Below, in pieces: positions 34,625-43,794 of a stretch of 64,000 bases of DNA (the first letter of the stretch is position 1; every line of letters starts with the position of its first letter). The notes beneath the pieces are model-generated. The model was not told the DNA's origin and searched no databases. It was given only the letters and a program-made list of their open reading frames with translations. The position numbers and the translations under genes were made by a program. Location: the NCBI GenBank assembly GCA_963974345.1, contig CAXBBW010000002.1, positions 1 to 64,000 of the forward strand, read 5' to 3'. Origin of the DNA: RHLJ01 sp963974345. GTDB lineage: Bacteria; Bacteroidota; Rhodothermia; Balneolales; Balneolaceae.

Positions 34625-36280
34625 ATGCTTATCTTAAAAGGACCATACAAACCAATTGAAACAGGAGCTATGAAAGCTGACTACGATGTACATCCAAGAA
34701 GTCATATTGGCTTGGATTATTTAGGCCTAGAAAACAACTCAGAAGTTTACTGGAACTTAAATCCTTCAGAACTTTACGAACATGCCATTCTTCATGGTGA
34801 AGCAATTTTAACAAAAGATCATGCCCTTCTTGTACACACAGGAAAATTTACAGGTCGATCTCCCAAAGATAAATTTGTAGTAGAACAACCATCTATTCAA
34901 GATGACATTGATTGGGGAAACATAAATCAACCAGCTTCTGAAGAAGTTTTCGACAAATTATATGATAAAGTAATTGATTACCTGTCAGATAAACGCCTAT
35001 TTATTAAAGACGTTTTTGCTGGCGCAGATGAGAATAACCGTCTTAATGTACGGGTTGTAAGTGAAGTGGCTTACCATGCATTGTTTACGCATAATATGTT
35101 TATTCGCCCATCGGTTGATGAATTAGCTGTACATATACCTGAATTCACTGTAGTTGCTGCACCATTTTTTGAAGCCGATCCAATTATAGACGGAACTAAA
35201 TCAAGCACATTTATCCTCTGCAACTTCGAGAAAAAAATCATCTTGATTGGTGGAACTATGTATTCCGGTGAAGTGAAAAAAGGTATTTTCGCAGTAATGA
35301 ATTACCTACTTCCTAAAAAAGGGGTAATGGCCATGCACTGTTCTGCCAACCATGATGAAAATGGAAAAACAGCGGTGTTTTTTGGACTTTCAGGAACTGG
35401 TAAAACCACACTTTCTGCTGATCCTGACAAAACACTTATTGGTGATGACGAACACGGTTGGAGTGATGATGGTGTGTTCAACTTTGAAGGTGGTTGCTAT
35501 GCAAAAACCATCAATCTTTCGGAAGAAGGCGAGCCTATGATTTACGCAACTACCAAAATGCCAGGTACCATTCTTGAAAATGTAATTTTGGATGAAAATA
35601 GAAAACCCGATTTTACAGATGTTAGTTTAACTGAAAATACTCGTTGTTCTTATCCTATTAACTTCATCCCTAATGCAAGTGAAACAGGAAAAGGAAATCA
35701 TCCAGAAAACGTAATATTTCTTACAGCTGATGCATTCGGAATCTTGCCTCCAATTTCTAGATTAACGCCAGAACAAGCGATGTATCATTTTATAAGCGGT
35801 TATACCGCTAAAGTTGCTGGTACCGAACGTGGTGTTACTGAACCGCAAGCTACATTCTCAGCTTGTTTTGGTTCTCCATTTATGCCTTTACACCCAACTG
35901 TTTATGCTGAATTACTTGCAGAAAAAATCAAAAAACATGAAGCAAATGTTTGGTTGGTAAATACTGGTTGGACTGGTGGTATATACGGTGTAGGTTCAAG
36001 AATGAAGCTTTCTTACACACGAAAAATGCTTGCTCAAGCTATTGATGGCGATCTTGCAGATGTGGAATATGTGAAAGATCCAGTGTTTGGGTTCCAAGTT
36101 CCAATCCAAGTTGAAGGTGTTCCTTCTAAAATATTAATCCCTAGATATACTTGGGAAGATGCTCACGATTATGATAAAAAAGCTCAAGAGCTAGCTAAAA
36201 TGTTTGTGAATAACTTTAAAAAATTCGAAGAAAATGCAAGCTCTGCAATATTAGGAGCTGCACCAAGAATTATTTCGTAG
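34625..36280 (+). CDS. pckA: Phosphoenolpyruvate carboxykinase (ATP)
   Basis: Gluconeogenic enzyme converting oxaloacetate and ATP to phosphoenolpyruvate. 551 residues if the first ATG is used; an ATG at 34670 (Met16) gives a more usual ~536. The ATP-dependent type is shown by the P-loop GLSGTGKTTLSAD near 253-265, the kinase-2a metal motif LIGDDEHGWSDDGVFNFEGGCYAK and HTGKFTGRSPKDKFVVE near the N-terminus. It is monocistronic, ended by a strong terminator at 36297-36330. Confidence 0.97.
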   Translation: MLILKGPYKPIETGAMKADYDVHPRSHIGLDYLGLENNSEVYWNLNPSELYEHAILHGEAILTKDHALLVHTGKFTGRSPKDKFVVEQPSIQDDIDWGNINQPASEEVFDKLYDKVIDYLSDKRLFIKDVFAGADENNRLNVRVVSEVAYHALFTHNMFIRPSVDELAVHIPEFTVVAAPFFEADPIIDGTKSSTFILCNFEKKIILIGGTMYSGEVKKGIFAVMNYLLPKKGVMAMHCSANHDENGKTAVFFGLSGTGKTTLSADPDKTLIGDDEHGWSDDGVFNFEGGCYAKTINLSEEGEPMIYATTKMPGTILENVILDENRKPDFTDVSLTENTRCSYPINFIPNASETGKGNHPENVIFLTADAFGILPPISRLTPEQAMYHFISGYTAKVAGTERGVTEPQATFSACFGSPFMPLHPTVYAELLAEKIKKHEANVWLVNTGWTGGIYGVGSRMKLSYTRKMLAQAIDGDLADVEYVKDPVFGFQVPIQVEGVPSKILIPRYTWEDAHDYDKKAQELAKMFVNNFKKFEENASSAILGAAPRIIS

Positions 36281-36296
36281 TTGTTCGAGTGAGTAA

Positions 36297-36330
36297 AAGC
36301 CTGTCTCAGAAATGAGGCAGGCTTTTTTTT
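36297..36330 (+). terminator. Rho-independent terminator of pckA
   Basis: AAGCCTG-T-CTCA, loop GAAA, TGAG-G-CAGGCTT: a 12-bp stem with one T-G pair, capped by a GAAA tetraloop and followed by eight T's. It ends exactly at the prfA stop codon on the opposite strand, so it separates the two convergent genes. Confidence 0.92.
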
Positions 36331-37405
36331 ATTCCGCTAATTCATTCAATTTTTCAAGATTATCTTGCACACGAAGAGCATTTATCACTTCCCCAATATC
36401 CCCTTTCATTATGGCATCCAAATTATAGAGTGTTAGATTAATTCGGTGATCAGTACATCTACCTTGTGGAAAATTATAAGTTCGAATTTTAGCAGATCTA
36501 TCTCCTGTCGAAACCTGACTTTTTCGTTCCGCTGCGCGGTTTTTTTGCTTCTTTTCAAGCTCAATATCATACATTTTAGAACGCAACATTTTCATAGCTT
36601 GATCTTTGTTTTGATGTTGAGATCGTCCTTCTTGACATTCAACAACAATACCTGTCGGTTCATGCGTGATTCGAATAGCCGAATCGGTTTTGTTAACATG
36701 CTGACCTCCCGCTCCACTTGCTCTGAAAGTGTCAACTCTTAAATCGGCTGGATTAATGTGAATATCTACATCTTCCACCTCAGGCAATACAGCTACAGTT
36801 GCAGCCGAAGTATGAACTCTTCCTTGACTTTCGGTAGCCGGAACACGTTGTACACGGTGAACTCCAGATTCATATTTCATTTTACCGAATACTTCATTTC
36901 CTTCTAAAGAAAATACAATCTCTTTATACCCACCCTTTTCAGATTCATTTATACTCAATAAACTCAATTTCCAATTTTCACTGGATGCGTAGCGGTTATA
37001 CATATCAAATAAATCACCTGCAAAAATTGCCGCTTCATCTCCACCTGTACCTGCTCGTACTTCAATAATAGCATCTTTTGAGTCTTCAGGATCTTTAGGT
37101 ACAAGTTTAACCTTGATTTCATCTTCTAACTGCTCGAGTTCAACTACAATCTCTTTATTTTCATCCCGAGCCATTTCTGTGATTTCAGCATCTTCATTGG
37201 CTTGAATCAACTCCTTGTTCCCGTCCAGTCGATTCTTTAAATCTGCCCATTTATCATAATCATCAACCAGCTCCTCAAGTTCACTTCTCTCTTTGGTAAG
37301 CTGAGTATATTTATCAGGGTTATCAAAAACTGCGGGGTCACTCATGGCAGTGTTTACTTCCTGAAATCGGGATTTGATTTGTTTAAGCTTTTCTTCTATA
37401 TCCAT
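36329..37405 (-). CDS. prfA: Peptide chain release factor 1
   Basis: Recognises UAA/UAG and releases the peptide from the ribosome. 358 residues. The GGQ motif is in ASGAGGQHVNKTDSAIR at about residues 230-235. An N-terminal coiled-coil region precedes it, and IEVRAGTGGDEAAIFAGDLFDMY is the standard RF1 block. VHRVQRVPATESQGRVHTS confirms RF1 rather than a stand-alone rescue factor. prmC, often next to prfA, is not here. It diverges from purK with a ~170-bp gap. Confidence 0.97.
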   Translation of the reverse strand: MDIEEKLKQIKSRFQEVNTAMSDPAVFDNPDKYTQLTKERSELEELVDDYDKWADLKNRLDGNKELIQANEDAEITEMARDENKEIVVELEQLEDEIKVKLVPKDPEDSKDAIIEVRAGTGGDEAAIFAGDLFDMYNRYASSENWKLSLLSINESEKGGYKEIVFSLEGNEVFGKMKYESGVHRVQRVPATESQGRVHTSAATVAVLPEVEDVDIHINPADLRVDTFRASGAGGQHVNKTDSAIRITHEPTGIVVECQEGRSQHQNKDQAMKMLRSKMYDIELEKKQKNRAAERKSQVSTGDRSAKIRTYNFPQGRCTDHRINLTLYNLDAIMKGDIGEVINALRVQDNLEKLNELAE

Positions 37406-37576
37406 TGAAAGGTTGGTCGTGCTGACTCTTTAAAATTTGAAGTCCTAAATTAAGAATAATGTTACCATAAAGAGAATTTAGAATCTGAAATTTACAGATT
37501 AGGGTATTTTTCGAAAAAGCTAATCCAAATTCGTAATTCATAATTTCATATTCGTATTTTAGAAAGAAAAAGCTCG

Positions 37577-38737
37577 ATGTCTCAAACTTCACTCCCCGCA
37601 AAAATAAAAATCGGATTTCTTGGCGCTGGTCAACTTGCTAGAATGAGCTCGCTCCAAGCATTTCGGTTCGGTATTCAAGTCGCCGTTTTCTCCGACAGAT
37701 CAGAGGATGAGCCTGTTCAATTTATGACTCCTTTTTCATATTCTGGGTCTTTTGACTCTGTGGATGATATGGTCGAGTTTGCAAAAACTTGTGATGTGGT
37801 AACGCTGGAAAATGAATTCATAAGTTCAGAAATTCTTCTCGAAGTACAGGAAAGAAGTGGCACTCCTATTTACCCTTCTCCGAGAAGTTTTGCATTAATA
37901 GAGAACAAGCTCATCGAAAAACAAACCTTCGAGAATGCGGGAATTCCTGTAACACCTTATCGTTTAGTTAAAAATGAAACTGACTTATATGCTTTTGGTG
38001 AGGAGTTTGGTTGGCCTTATTTATTAAAATCATCAAAAGGTGGATATGATGGATATGGAAATGCCAAAGCGAGCGATTTAGAATCCGCCAAAAAGGGATT
38101 CGAACAGTTAGGTGGTGATTCCGATCATGATATTCTAGCGGAAGCATTTGTCCCTTTCACAAAAGAATTAGCGGTTCAGGTTGCCCGCAACGAAACTGGA
38201 ATTGTTGTCTATCCTTGTTGTGAAACTGTACAAGAGAACCATATTTGTGTAGCGGTATTATCGCCAGCTCCCATCGAAGAAAAATATCAACAAAGAGCAC
38301 AAGAATTAGCCGTAAAAGCCATTGAGGCTATCGATGGAAAAGGAATTTTCGCTTTTGAATTTTTTCTTACAGAAGCTGGTGAAGTTTTATTGAACGAATC
38401 TGCTCCTCGACCGCATAATTCTGGTCATTATACTATTGAAGGATGTATTAGCTCACAATTCGAAAATCATGTTCGTAGTGTTTTAGGATTACCATTGGGT
38501 TCTTCAACAATGACCAAGCCTGCTGCTGCAATGATTAATCTTCTGGGAACTCATAATCGACCCGCACAAACAGATCAGATTGTTGACGCTCTTTCAACTG
38601 AAAATGGACATTTACATGTGTATGGGAAAGTTCAAAGTAAAGTTGGTAGAAAGATGGCGCACTATACTTTATTAGGAGATGATTTAGATAAAACATATCT
38701 AAAAGCAAAACACCTTACTCAAAACATAGAGATTTAA
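37577..38737 (+). CDS. purK: N5-carboxyaminoimidazole ribonucleotide synthase
   Basis: ATP-grasp enzyme making N5-CAIR from AIR, bicarbonate and ATP, the step before PurE. 386 residues; start MSQTSLPAKIKIGFLGAGQLARM. Family marks are GFLGAGQLARM, LLKSSKGGYDGYGNAKA (ATP clamp), VCVAVLSPAP-like strand, FAFEFFLTEAGEVLLNESAPRPHNSGHYTIEGC and INLLGTHNRPA. Its partner purE lies 3 kb downstream on the same strand, with a large secreted-protein gene between them, an unusual break of the usual purE-purK pair. Confidence 0.96.
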   Translation: MSQTSLPAKIKIGFLGAGQLARMSSLQAFRFGIQVAVFSDRSEDEPVQFMTPFSYSGSFDSVDDMVEFAKTCDVVTLENEFISSEILLEVQERSGTPIYPSPRSFALIENKLIEKQTFENAGIPVTPYRLVKNETDLYAFGEEFGWPYLLKSSKGGYDGYGNAKASDLESAKKGFEQLGGDSDHDILAEAFVPFTKELAVQVARNETGIVVYPCCETVQENHICVAVLSPAPIEEKYQQRAQELAVKAIEAIDGKGIFAFEFFLTEAGEVLLNESAPRPHNSGHYTIEGCISSQFENHVRSVLGLPLGSSTMTKPAAAMINLLGTHNRPAQTDQIVDALSTENGHLHVYGKVQSKVGRKMAHYTLLGDDLDKTYLKAKHLTQNIEI

Positions 38738-38844
38738 GTAGACAACTAGTAATCGCACAGTACTTATTACCTGAAAACTTCTTAGTATCATTGAGTTACT
38801 AGGATTTACTATGTTTTTGGTTTATAAATTTCACATCTAAGGAA

Positions 38845-41658
38845 ATGAGATATTTCTTTTTCTTTTTTGCCCTGCTTTCACCTTTTTATATACATGCACA
38901 AATTCTTTCTGAACAAGGTAACCTCATGGGTGAGTTTATCAATTATGAACAAAACCTGATGCCCGATGAAGATTCAGAAGCGTTTATTGTTCCCGATTCT
39001 CTGCAGCTTAAGCAGTGGAAGCGAATGATGGATTTATTTGTAGCTGAATCATACACTCAAGCTGAAGATAGTTTAACTACCCACTTCAGTAATTACGAAA
39101 TGGTACTACTTACTGATACCTCATTTGTTAACAGAGAATATTATTTGATACAAGAGAAAAATCCTCCTACGCTTGGTTGGGGGTTATTTGTCTCTGATCC
39201 TGATTATCAAAGAGATGCAATTATTGCTCTTCCACATCCGCTTCATGATTCATTTACCCCACAAGAGGGTGTTAACCTTTTTCAATACCTCGGAGCTCGG
39301 GTATTAACCATGGCTGGAACTCATCGATGTTCAAATGAGGAAGAGGCACTTAGCGATGGTACAACTACTGTTTGTAGCGTTTCAAATTCTTCCGAGAAAT
39401 TTAAAGTTTCTGATATGGCTCACTTCGATAGTTCAGCCTTTCAAATTGCTCATGAATCAATTAAAGAACTTTCATCAAATGTATATGCTATCAATGTTCA
39501 TGGACATGCTGATTCTGACTGTGAAGATGTATTTTTATCAAATGGACGATCTGATGACCCAAAATCTTCTCTTCAAACATTAAGAGACAATTTAATATCT
39601 AATGGAGTTGATGCTGCAATGACTGGAGACGGCTCTTTATGTACATTAGCAGGTACTACAAACGTGCAGGGTAGATTTATGAATGGTTCAACAAATCCTG
39701 CTGATGATCAACCTGTTAGTAATACCGGATATTTCTTTCACATGGAACAAAGTCAAAATATTAGAAGATCGCTAAATGGTCATAAGAAAGTTATTGATGC
39801 TTTTGCTGATTTAATTCCTAGAACATTCAACACATTTACCATTCCGGATTACCCATCTTTAATTTTCAATGAAATTCACTTTAATCCAGCTAGTGATGCC
39901 AACAAAAATGGAAGTGTAGGAAGTGTATCGGATGAGTTTTTAGAAATCATTAATACAGGAACGAAGGCAATTAATTTGGATAGTTGGATTATTGCTGATA
40001 ACTCTTCAGATAGACATATCATACCAGCAATTACAAATCTGTTACCAAACCAAGCTTTATTGGTTTTTGGTCAAGCTAGTTTTGAAGGAACTTTTGGAGG
40101 TGCTACTGTTCAAGGAGCATCAACAAACGCATTGAGTCTTAGCAATTCAGGGGAGAAGATATTTATAAAATCTCCAGCAAATAACATTATAACCATGATA
40201 GACTATCCAGGTGATGTAAGTGGCGAATCCATTACTTTAAATCCTGATATTACAGGTTCTACATTTGTAGCACATTCTACTGCAGATACTGATGATAATT
40301 CTCTTTTTTCACCTGGCACTAAAATAAATGGAGCTCCTTTTCTTCCATTTGTTGAAATTTCTGGAGATGCTGGCTGGCGAATGATGGCCATACCAACTCA
40401 GAAAATGCCAATCTCTGATCTTTCCGTATTTACACCCATTCAAGGTTTTGGTGATGGGCATACAAAAAACTTTTATAGCACTTGGAATGGTACCGAGTGG
40501 ATTGCACCTAATTCTTTATCAGATTCTTTAGATAATGCTGAAGGCTTTATTCTCTATTTCTTCGATAACACCAATTCAGAAAGCTCTGCACTTCCTATAA
40601 TACTGAGAGGGACTGGAACTATTACATCCTCAGATGTTTCAGTAAATCTGCATACCAATGGTGATAAATGGAACTTAATTGGGAACCCATTTGATAAAGC
40701 AATCGATTTCTCAATGATTATCTTAAATGGCGGTACTTTAGAAAGCAATGTTGGTCAAATCTATGATCCTATTACTCAATCTTATAAAACAACAACATCA
40801 ATTGGCGACTCTGTTGCTGCTTGGCAAGGTATTATGATTGAAAACTCAACAGCATCAAGTATTACACTTCCCTTTTCTTCTGTAATTGATAGCGCTAATT
40901 TTTTCAAAACTGAGTCCTCAAATTCCTACTTAGTACTTTCAGCTAAAGACACTAAGACTGAAGCAAAAGATCAATTCGTTATATATTTCTCCAATCACTC
41001 AAAGATTGAATGGGATTCTAACGATGCTAAAGAACTCAATCCTTTAAGTTCTACTGCAATTTCATTCTCTGGAATTGGGTTGAAAGAAGAAAAGGAAATC
41101 GTTCAAACTCAAATGTCTCTTCCGAATGATTTCAATGGACTGGAAAAAATTGAAATCCCTCTATTATTAAAAGCTTTAAATACTGGAAATAAACTACAGA
41201 TTGAAATTGAAAAAGCTGTAAATATACCCGATAACTTTTCTTTTATAGTTAAGGATACTAATTCTTCAGAAAGTCGGTTACTCTCTAAAAACGATCCCCA
41301 CAATATTATCTTAAATGGCTTTGAAGCATCAAATTATAAATTGATCATTAGTTCTAGTGAAGCAGTAAGTCTTGAAGAGGAATCTTCAAAACCTACAAAA
41401 CTTAGACTTTTTCAAAATTACCCAAACCCATTTAATCCAAAAACAGTAATTAGCTATCAACTTCCTGAGCAAAGTTTAGTGAAGCTTCAAATTTATAATA
41501 TAAATGGAGCTTTAGTCTCAACACTGATCAATGAATTTCAACCTTCTGGAGAATATACTCTTCGATTTGACGGAGGCTCGTTAAGTTCTGGAATTTACTT
41601 TTATAAAATTTCTACTTCATTTGGAACGATATCTAAAAAAATGATCCTGCTTAAATAA
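38845..41658 (+). CDS. Large T9SS-exported protein with lamin-tail domain
   Basis: 937 residues. Signal peptide ends near YIHAQ. Residues ~115-330 look like an enzyme domain: ALPHPLHDSFTPQEGVNLF, then TMAGTHRCSN, INVHGHADSDCEDVFLSNG and TGDGSLCTL, with several His, Asp and Glu that could bind metal. This recalls amidohydrolase or gamma-glutamyl hydrolase-type proteins, but I do not assign a family. A lamin-tail (LTD) domain follows at ~336-455 (LIFNEIHFNPASDANKNG, DEFLEIINTGTKAINLDSW). The end (from ~855) is a T9SS type A sorting domain (FQNYPNPFNPKTVISYQLPE). It sits between purK and purE. Confidence 0.8.
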   Translation: MRYFFFFFALLSPFYIHAQILSEQGNLMGEFINYEQNLMPDEDSEAFIVPDSLQLKQWKRMMDLFVAESYTQAEDSLTTHFSNYEMVLLTDTSFVNREYYLIQEKNPPTLGWGLFVSDPDYQRDAIIALPHPLHDSFTPQEGVNLFQYLGARVLTMAGTHRCSNEEEALSDGTTTVCSVSNSSEKFKVSDMAHFDSSAFQIAHESIKELSSNVYAINVHGHADSDCEDVFLSNGRSDDPKSSLQTLRDNLISNGVDAAMTGDGSLCTLAGTTNVQGRFMNGSTNPADDQPVSNTGYFFHMEQSQNIRRSLNGHKKVIDAFADLIPRTFNTFTIPDYPSLIFNEIHFNPASDANKNGSVGSVSDEFLEIINTGTKAINLDSWIIADNSSDRHIIPAITNLLPNQALLVFGQASFEGTFGGATVQGASTNALSLSNSGEKIFIKSPANNIITMIDYPGDVSGESITLNPDITGSTFVAHSTADTDDNSLFSPGTKINGAPFLPFVEISGDAGWRMMAIPTQKMPISDLSVFTPIQGFGDGHTKNFYSTWNGTEWIAPNSLSDSLDNAEGFILYFFDNTNSESSALPIILRGTGTITSSDVSVNLHTNGDKWNLIGNPFDKAIDFSMIILNGGTLESNVGQIYDPITQSYKTTTSIGDSVAAWQGIMIENSTASSITLPFSSVIDSANFFKTESSNSYLVLSAKDTKTEAKDQFVIYFSNHSKIEWDSNDAKELNPLSSTAISFSGIGLKEEKEIVQTQMSLPNDFNGLEKIEIPLLLKALNTGNKLQIEIEKAVNIPDNFSFIVKDTNSSESRLLSKNDPHNIILNGFEASNYKLIISSSEAVSLEEESSKPTKLRLFQNYPNPFNPKTVISYQLPEQSLVKLQIYNINGALVSTLINEFQPSGEYTLRFDGGSLSSGIYFYKISTSFGTISKKMILLK

Positions 41659-41730
41659 GCTCTTTGATCAATAACCTTACTATTTTTTTACTAACTTAAA
41701 GTAAGTCATTGACAACTTTATCCTACATTA

Positions 41731-42216
41731 ATGAGCAATCCGATAATTGGCGTAGTAATGGGCAGCGACAGCGACTGGTCTACTATGAAACAGGCAACTG
41801 ATATTCTGGAACGATTTGGCGTTCCATTTGAGAAGAAAGTAGTTTCTGCTCATAGAACTCCAGATGATATGGCGAATTATGGTAAAGAAGCTCGGGATCG
41901 AGGTATTAAAATCATTATTGCTGGTGCAGGTGGTGCTGCTCATCTTCCTGGAATGCTAGCCAGCCACACTACCCTTCCAGTAATTGGTGTTCCTATTCAA
42001 ACTTCTGCACTTGGTGGAGTTGATAGTTTGTATTCAATAGTACAAATGCCTAATGGTATTCCTGTAGCTACAGTTGCAATTGGGAAAGCTCGAAATGCAG
42101 GACTACTAGCTCTTCGTATGCTTGGAATAGAGGACAAGGGAATTGCCATCCAATTGAAAGAATACCATGAAAGTATGGCAAATGAGTCGAGAAAAAAGAC
42201 GGATAATCTGAACTAA
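41731..42216 (+). CDS. purE: N5-carboxyaminoimidazole ribonucleotide mutase
   Basis: Class I PurE, converting N5-CAIR to CAIR. 161 residues. Diagnostic segments: GVVMGSDSDWSTMKQA (phosphate and ribose binding), VVSAHRTPD with the catalytic histidine, AGAGGAAHLPGMLAS and GVPIQTSALGGVDSLYSIVQMP. It is the functional partner of PurK. The start is the ATG about 70 bp after the LTD gene; a lipocalin-like gene begins 7 bp after its stop. Confidence 0.97.
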   Translation: MSNPIIGVVMGSDSDWSTMKQATDILERFGVPFEKKVVSAHRTPDDMANYGKEARDRGIKIIIAGAGGAAHLPGMLASHTTLPVIGVPIQTSALGGVDSLYSIVQMPNGIPVATVAIGKARNAGLLALRMLGIEDKGIAIQLKEYHESMANESRKKTDNLN

Positions 42217-42223
42217 AGTATTT

Positions 42224-42727
42224 ATGAAATTCCTTTTTTTAGTCACGCTTTTGATTTTTTCTACCAATTTAAAAGCCCAAGATACACAATCAGATTCTTC
42301 TTCTAACCCACTTCAGAATTTTGAGTTTTTGGTAGGCGGGACATGGGAAACCAACAATACACAACAAACTTTTGAATGGGGAATAGGTGAGAAATCAATC
42401 GTCTCTAAGCTCTATTTCACTAATAATGATTCTCTGAAATTAGTCGGAGAAATAACTTGGTTTTGGCATCCAGGATTAAAGGCTATAAAAGGCTACGGCA
42501 CATCCATAGAAATGGAAATGGATTTCTTCGACTATACCACTTCTTTTGAAACTCCTACAAAAATGGTGAATACCTTTATTGGGTATGGTGGACATGTTGA
42601 TGGCGTTCAACAACTGGAAACCTTAGAGTTTATTGATAACGATAAATATTTGTGGACTTACTATGAGAAAAAAGGACTGGAATTTAATGCCTCCTATAGT
42701 ATTACGTTTCGGAGAATCAGTGAATAA
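42224..42727 (+). CDS. Secreted lipocalin/DUF1579-like protein
   Basis: 167 residues with a signal peptide (MKFLFLVTLLIFSTNLKAQ). The mature part begins with NFEFLVGGTWETNN, the G-x-W start of lipocalin-like barrels, and continues as alternating strands (FEWGIGEKSIVSKLYF, EITWFWHPGLKAIKGYG, YLWTYYEKKGLEFNASYSITFRR). DUF1579 and related secreted proteins look like this; ligand unknown. Its closeness to purE (7 bp) suggests co-transcription only. Confidence 0.65.
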   Translation: MKFLFLVTLLIFSTNLKAQDTQSDSSSNPLQNFEFLVGGTWETNNTQQTFEWGIGEKSIVSKLYFTNNDSLKLVGEITWFWHPGLKAIKGYGTSIEMEMDFFDYTTSFETPTKMVNTFIGYGGHVDGVQQLETLEFIDNDKYLWTYYEKKGLEFNASYSITFRRISE

Positions 42728-42891
42728 TCATTTATTCTCAAATCTAATACTTTAATAATCCTCATTGTCTTTTTTAAACTTGTGTTATTTCAGAAAGCCC
42801 CTATAAATAAATAATTGGCTATACCATTTAATTAACGTACTTTTATGCTGGATTGATAACAATAATCAGACTAAAGTATCTTTTTGACCTA

Positions 42892-42899
42892 TAGCTTTG
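42892..42899 (+). promoter_or_regulatory. Possible -7 box of the RRM protein gene
   Basis: TAGCTTTG matches the Bacteroidota -7 consensus TAnnTTTG exactly and would give a ~35-base leader. No TTTG is found at the usual ~19-bp distance upstream, so the promoter is only half supported. Confidence 0.35.
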
Positions 42900-42942
42900 A
42901 GTTTTTATCCTCTCCGTTTTTTTTTAACCAGATTTAGTAGAC

Positions 42943-43248
42943 ATGAATATTTATGTAGGAAACCTTAGCTATGGGGTAACCGACGACAATTTAAGAGAAG
43001 TTTTTGAGGCTTACGGAGAAGTAAGTTCTGCAAAAGTAATTACCGACAAATACTCAGGCCGATCAAAAGGTTTTGGCTTTGTTGAAATGGACAATGATGC
43101 CGAAGGCAACGCTGCAATTGAGCAGCTTGACGGTGCAGAAATTGATGGACGTTCCGTAAAAGTGAACGAAGCTCGACCAAGAGAAGAGCGTCCGCCTAGA
43201 AGAGATAACTTCCGTGGCGGCGGTGGTGGTGGTGGAAATCGCTACTAA
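42943..43248 (+). CDS. Glycine-rich RNA-binding protein (RRM)
   Basis: 101 residues: a single RNA recognition motif with RNP2 IYVGNL at 3-8 and RNP1 KGFGFVEM at 42-49, then an Arg-rich linker (RPREERPPRRD) and a glycine-rich tail ending in GGGGGGGNRY. Such small RRM proteins are common in Bacteroidota and cyanobacteria, bind single-stranded RNA and often respond to cold. It stands alone, with a good terminator 20 bp downstream. Confidence 0.93.
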   Translation: MNIYVGNLSYGVTDDNLREVFEAYGEVSSAKVITDKYSGRSKGFGFVEMDNDAEGNAAIEQLDGAEIDGRSVKVNEARPREERPPRRDNFRGGGGGGGNRY

Positions 43249-43269
43249 TCCCCAAAGGATTTATATATC

Positions 43270-43302
43270 AAAAGCCTTTCATTAAATTGAAAGGCTTTTT
43301 TT
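43270..43302 (+). terminator. Rho-independent terminator of the RRM gene
   Basis: AAAGCCTTTCA (43271-43281) pairs with TGAAAGGCTTT (43288-43298) around a 6-base loop, running into seven T's. Confidence 0.9.
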
Positions 43303-43430
43303 GTTTACAGCATAAACTAAAAAGCTACTCTCCAAAAGTAACTTTTGAACTTTATTCTAGTACAAGCCGAGCGTAAAATAAATGTATTTTATATTTTTAT
43401 GAGAAGTGTTAATAAAACGGAGCAATTACT

Positions 43431-43751
43431 ATGATAATGACAACTACTAATAATCTTGAAGGCAGAGAAGTACAAAAATACTTAGGTGTAGTTACAGGAG
43501 AAGCAATATTAGGGGCGAATATTTTTAAGGATATCTTTGCAGGCATAAGAGATATTGTTGGTGGAAGATCAGCTTCTTATGAGAGAGAGCTTCAGGAAGC
43601 GCGAAGAATTGCATTTACAGAACTTGAAGAAAAAGCGAACCGTGTCGGGGCTAATGCAATCATGGGTATTGATGTTGACTATGAAACTATTGGTGCCAAT
43701 GGTAGTATGTTAATGGTTTCTGTAACTGGTACAGCTGTTTTTGTAGAATAA
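43431..43751 (+). CDS. YbjQ/DUF74 family protein
   Basis: 106 residues, the size of the YbjQ heavy-metal-binding-like family, which forms pentamers and has no settled function. Matching blocks are YLGVVTGEAILGANIFKDIFAGIRDIVGGRS, ARRIAFTELEEKANRVGANAIMGIDVDYE and MVSVTGTAVFVE. A GGAG lies ~11 bases before the ATG at 43431, one of the few Shine-Dalgarno-like sites in the window; a second in-frame ATG is two codons later. Confidence 0.9.
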   Translation: MIMTTTNNLEGREVQKYLGVVTGEAILGANIFKDIFAGIRDIVGGRSASYERELQEARRIAFTELEEKANRVGANAIMGIDVDYETIGANGSMLMVSVTGTAVFVE

Positions 43752-43784
43752 AAAAAACCCGCATATCAATAGATATGTGGGGTT
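43750..43784 (-). terminator. Terminator of the minus-strand gene at 43795
   Basis: Read on the minus strand, AACCCCACATATC, loop TATT, GATATGCGGGTT is a stable stem with one bulge and one wobble pair, followed by eight T's. On the plus strand there is no T-run after the stem. Confidence 0.8.
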
Positions 43785-43794
43785 ACTCCTACCC

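Noticed and set aside
37383..37601. A 72-codon open frame on the minus strand between prfA and purK
   Set aside because: It overlaps both neighbours, and its sequence (FKFQILNSLYGNIILNL-like) comes from AATTC-rich intergenic DNA. No initiation signal or family.
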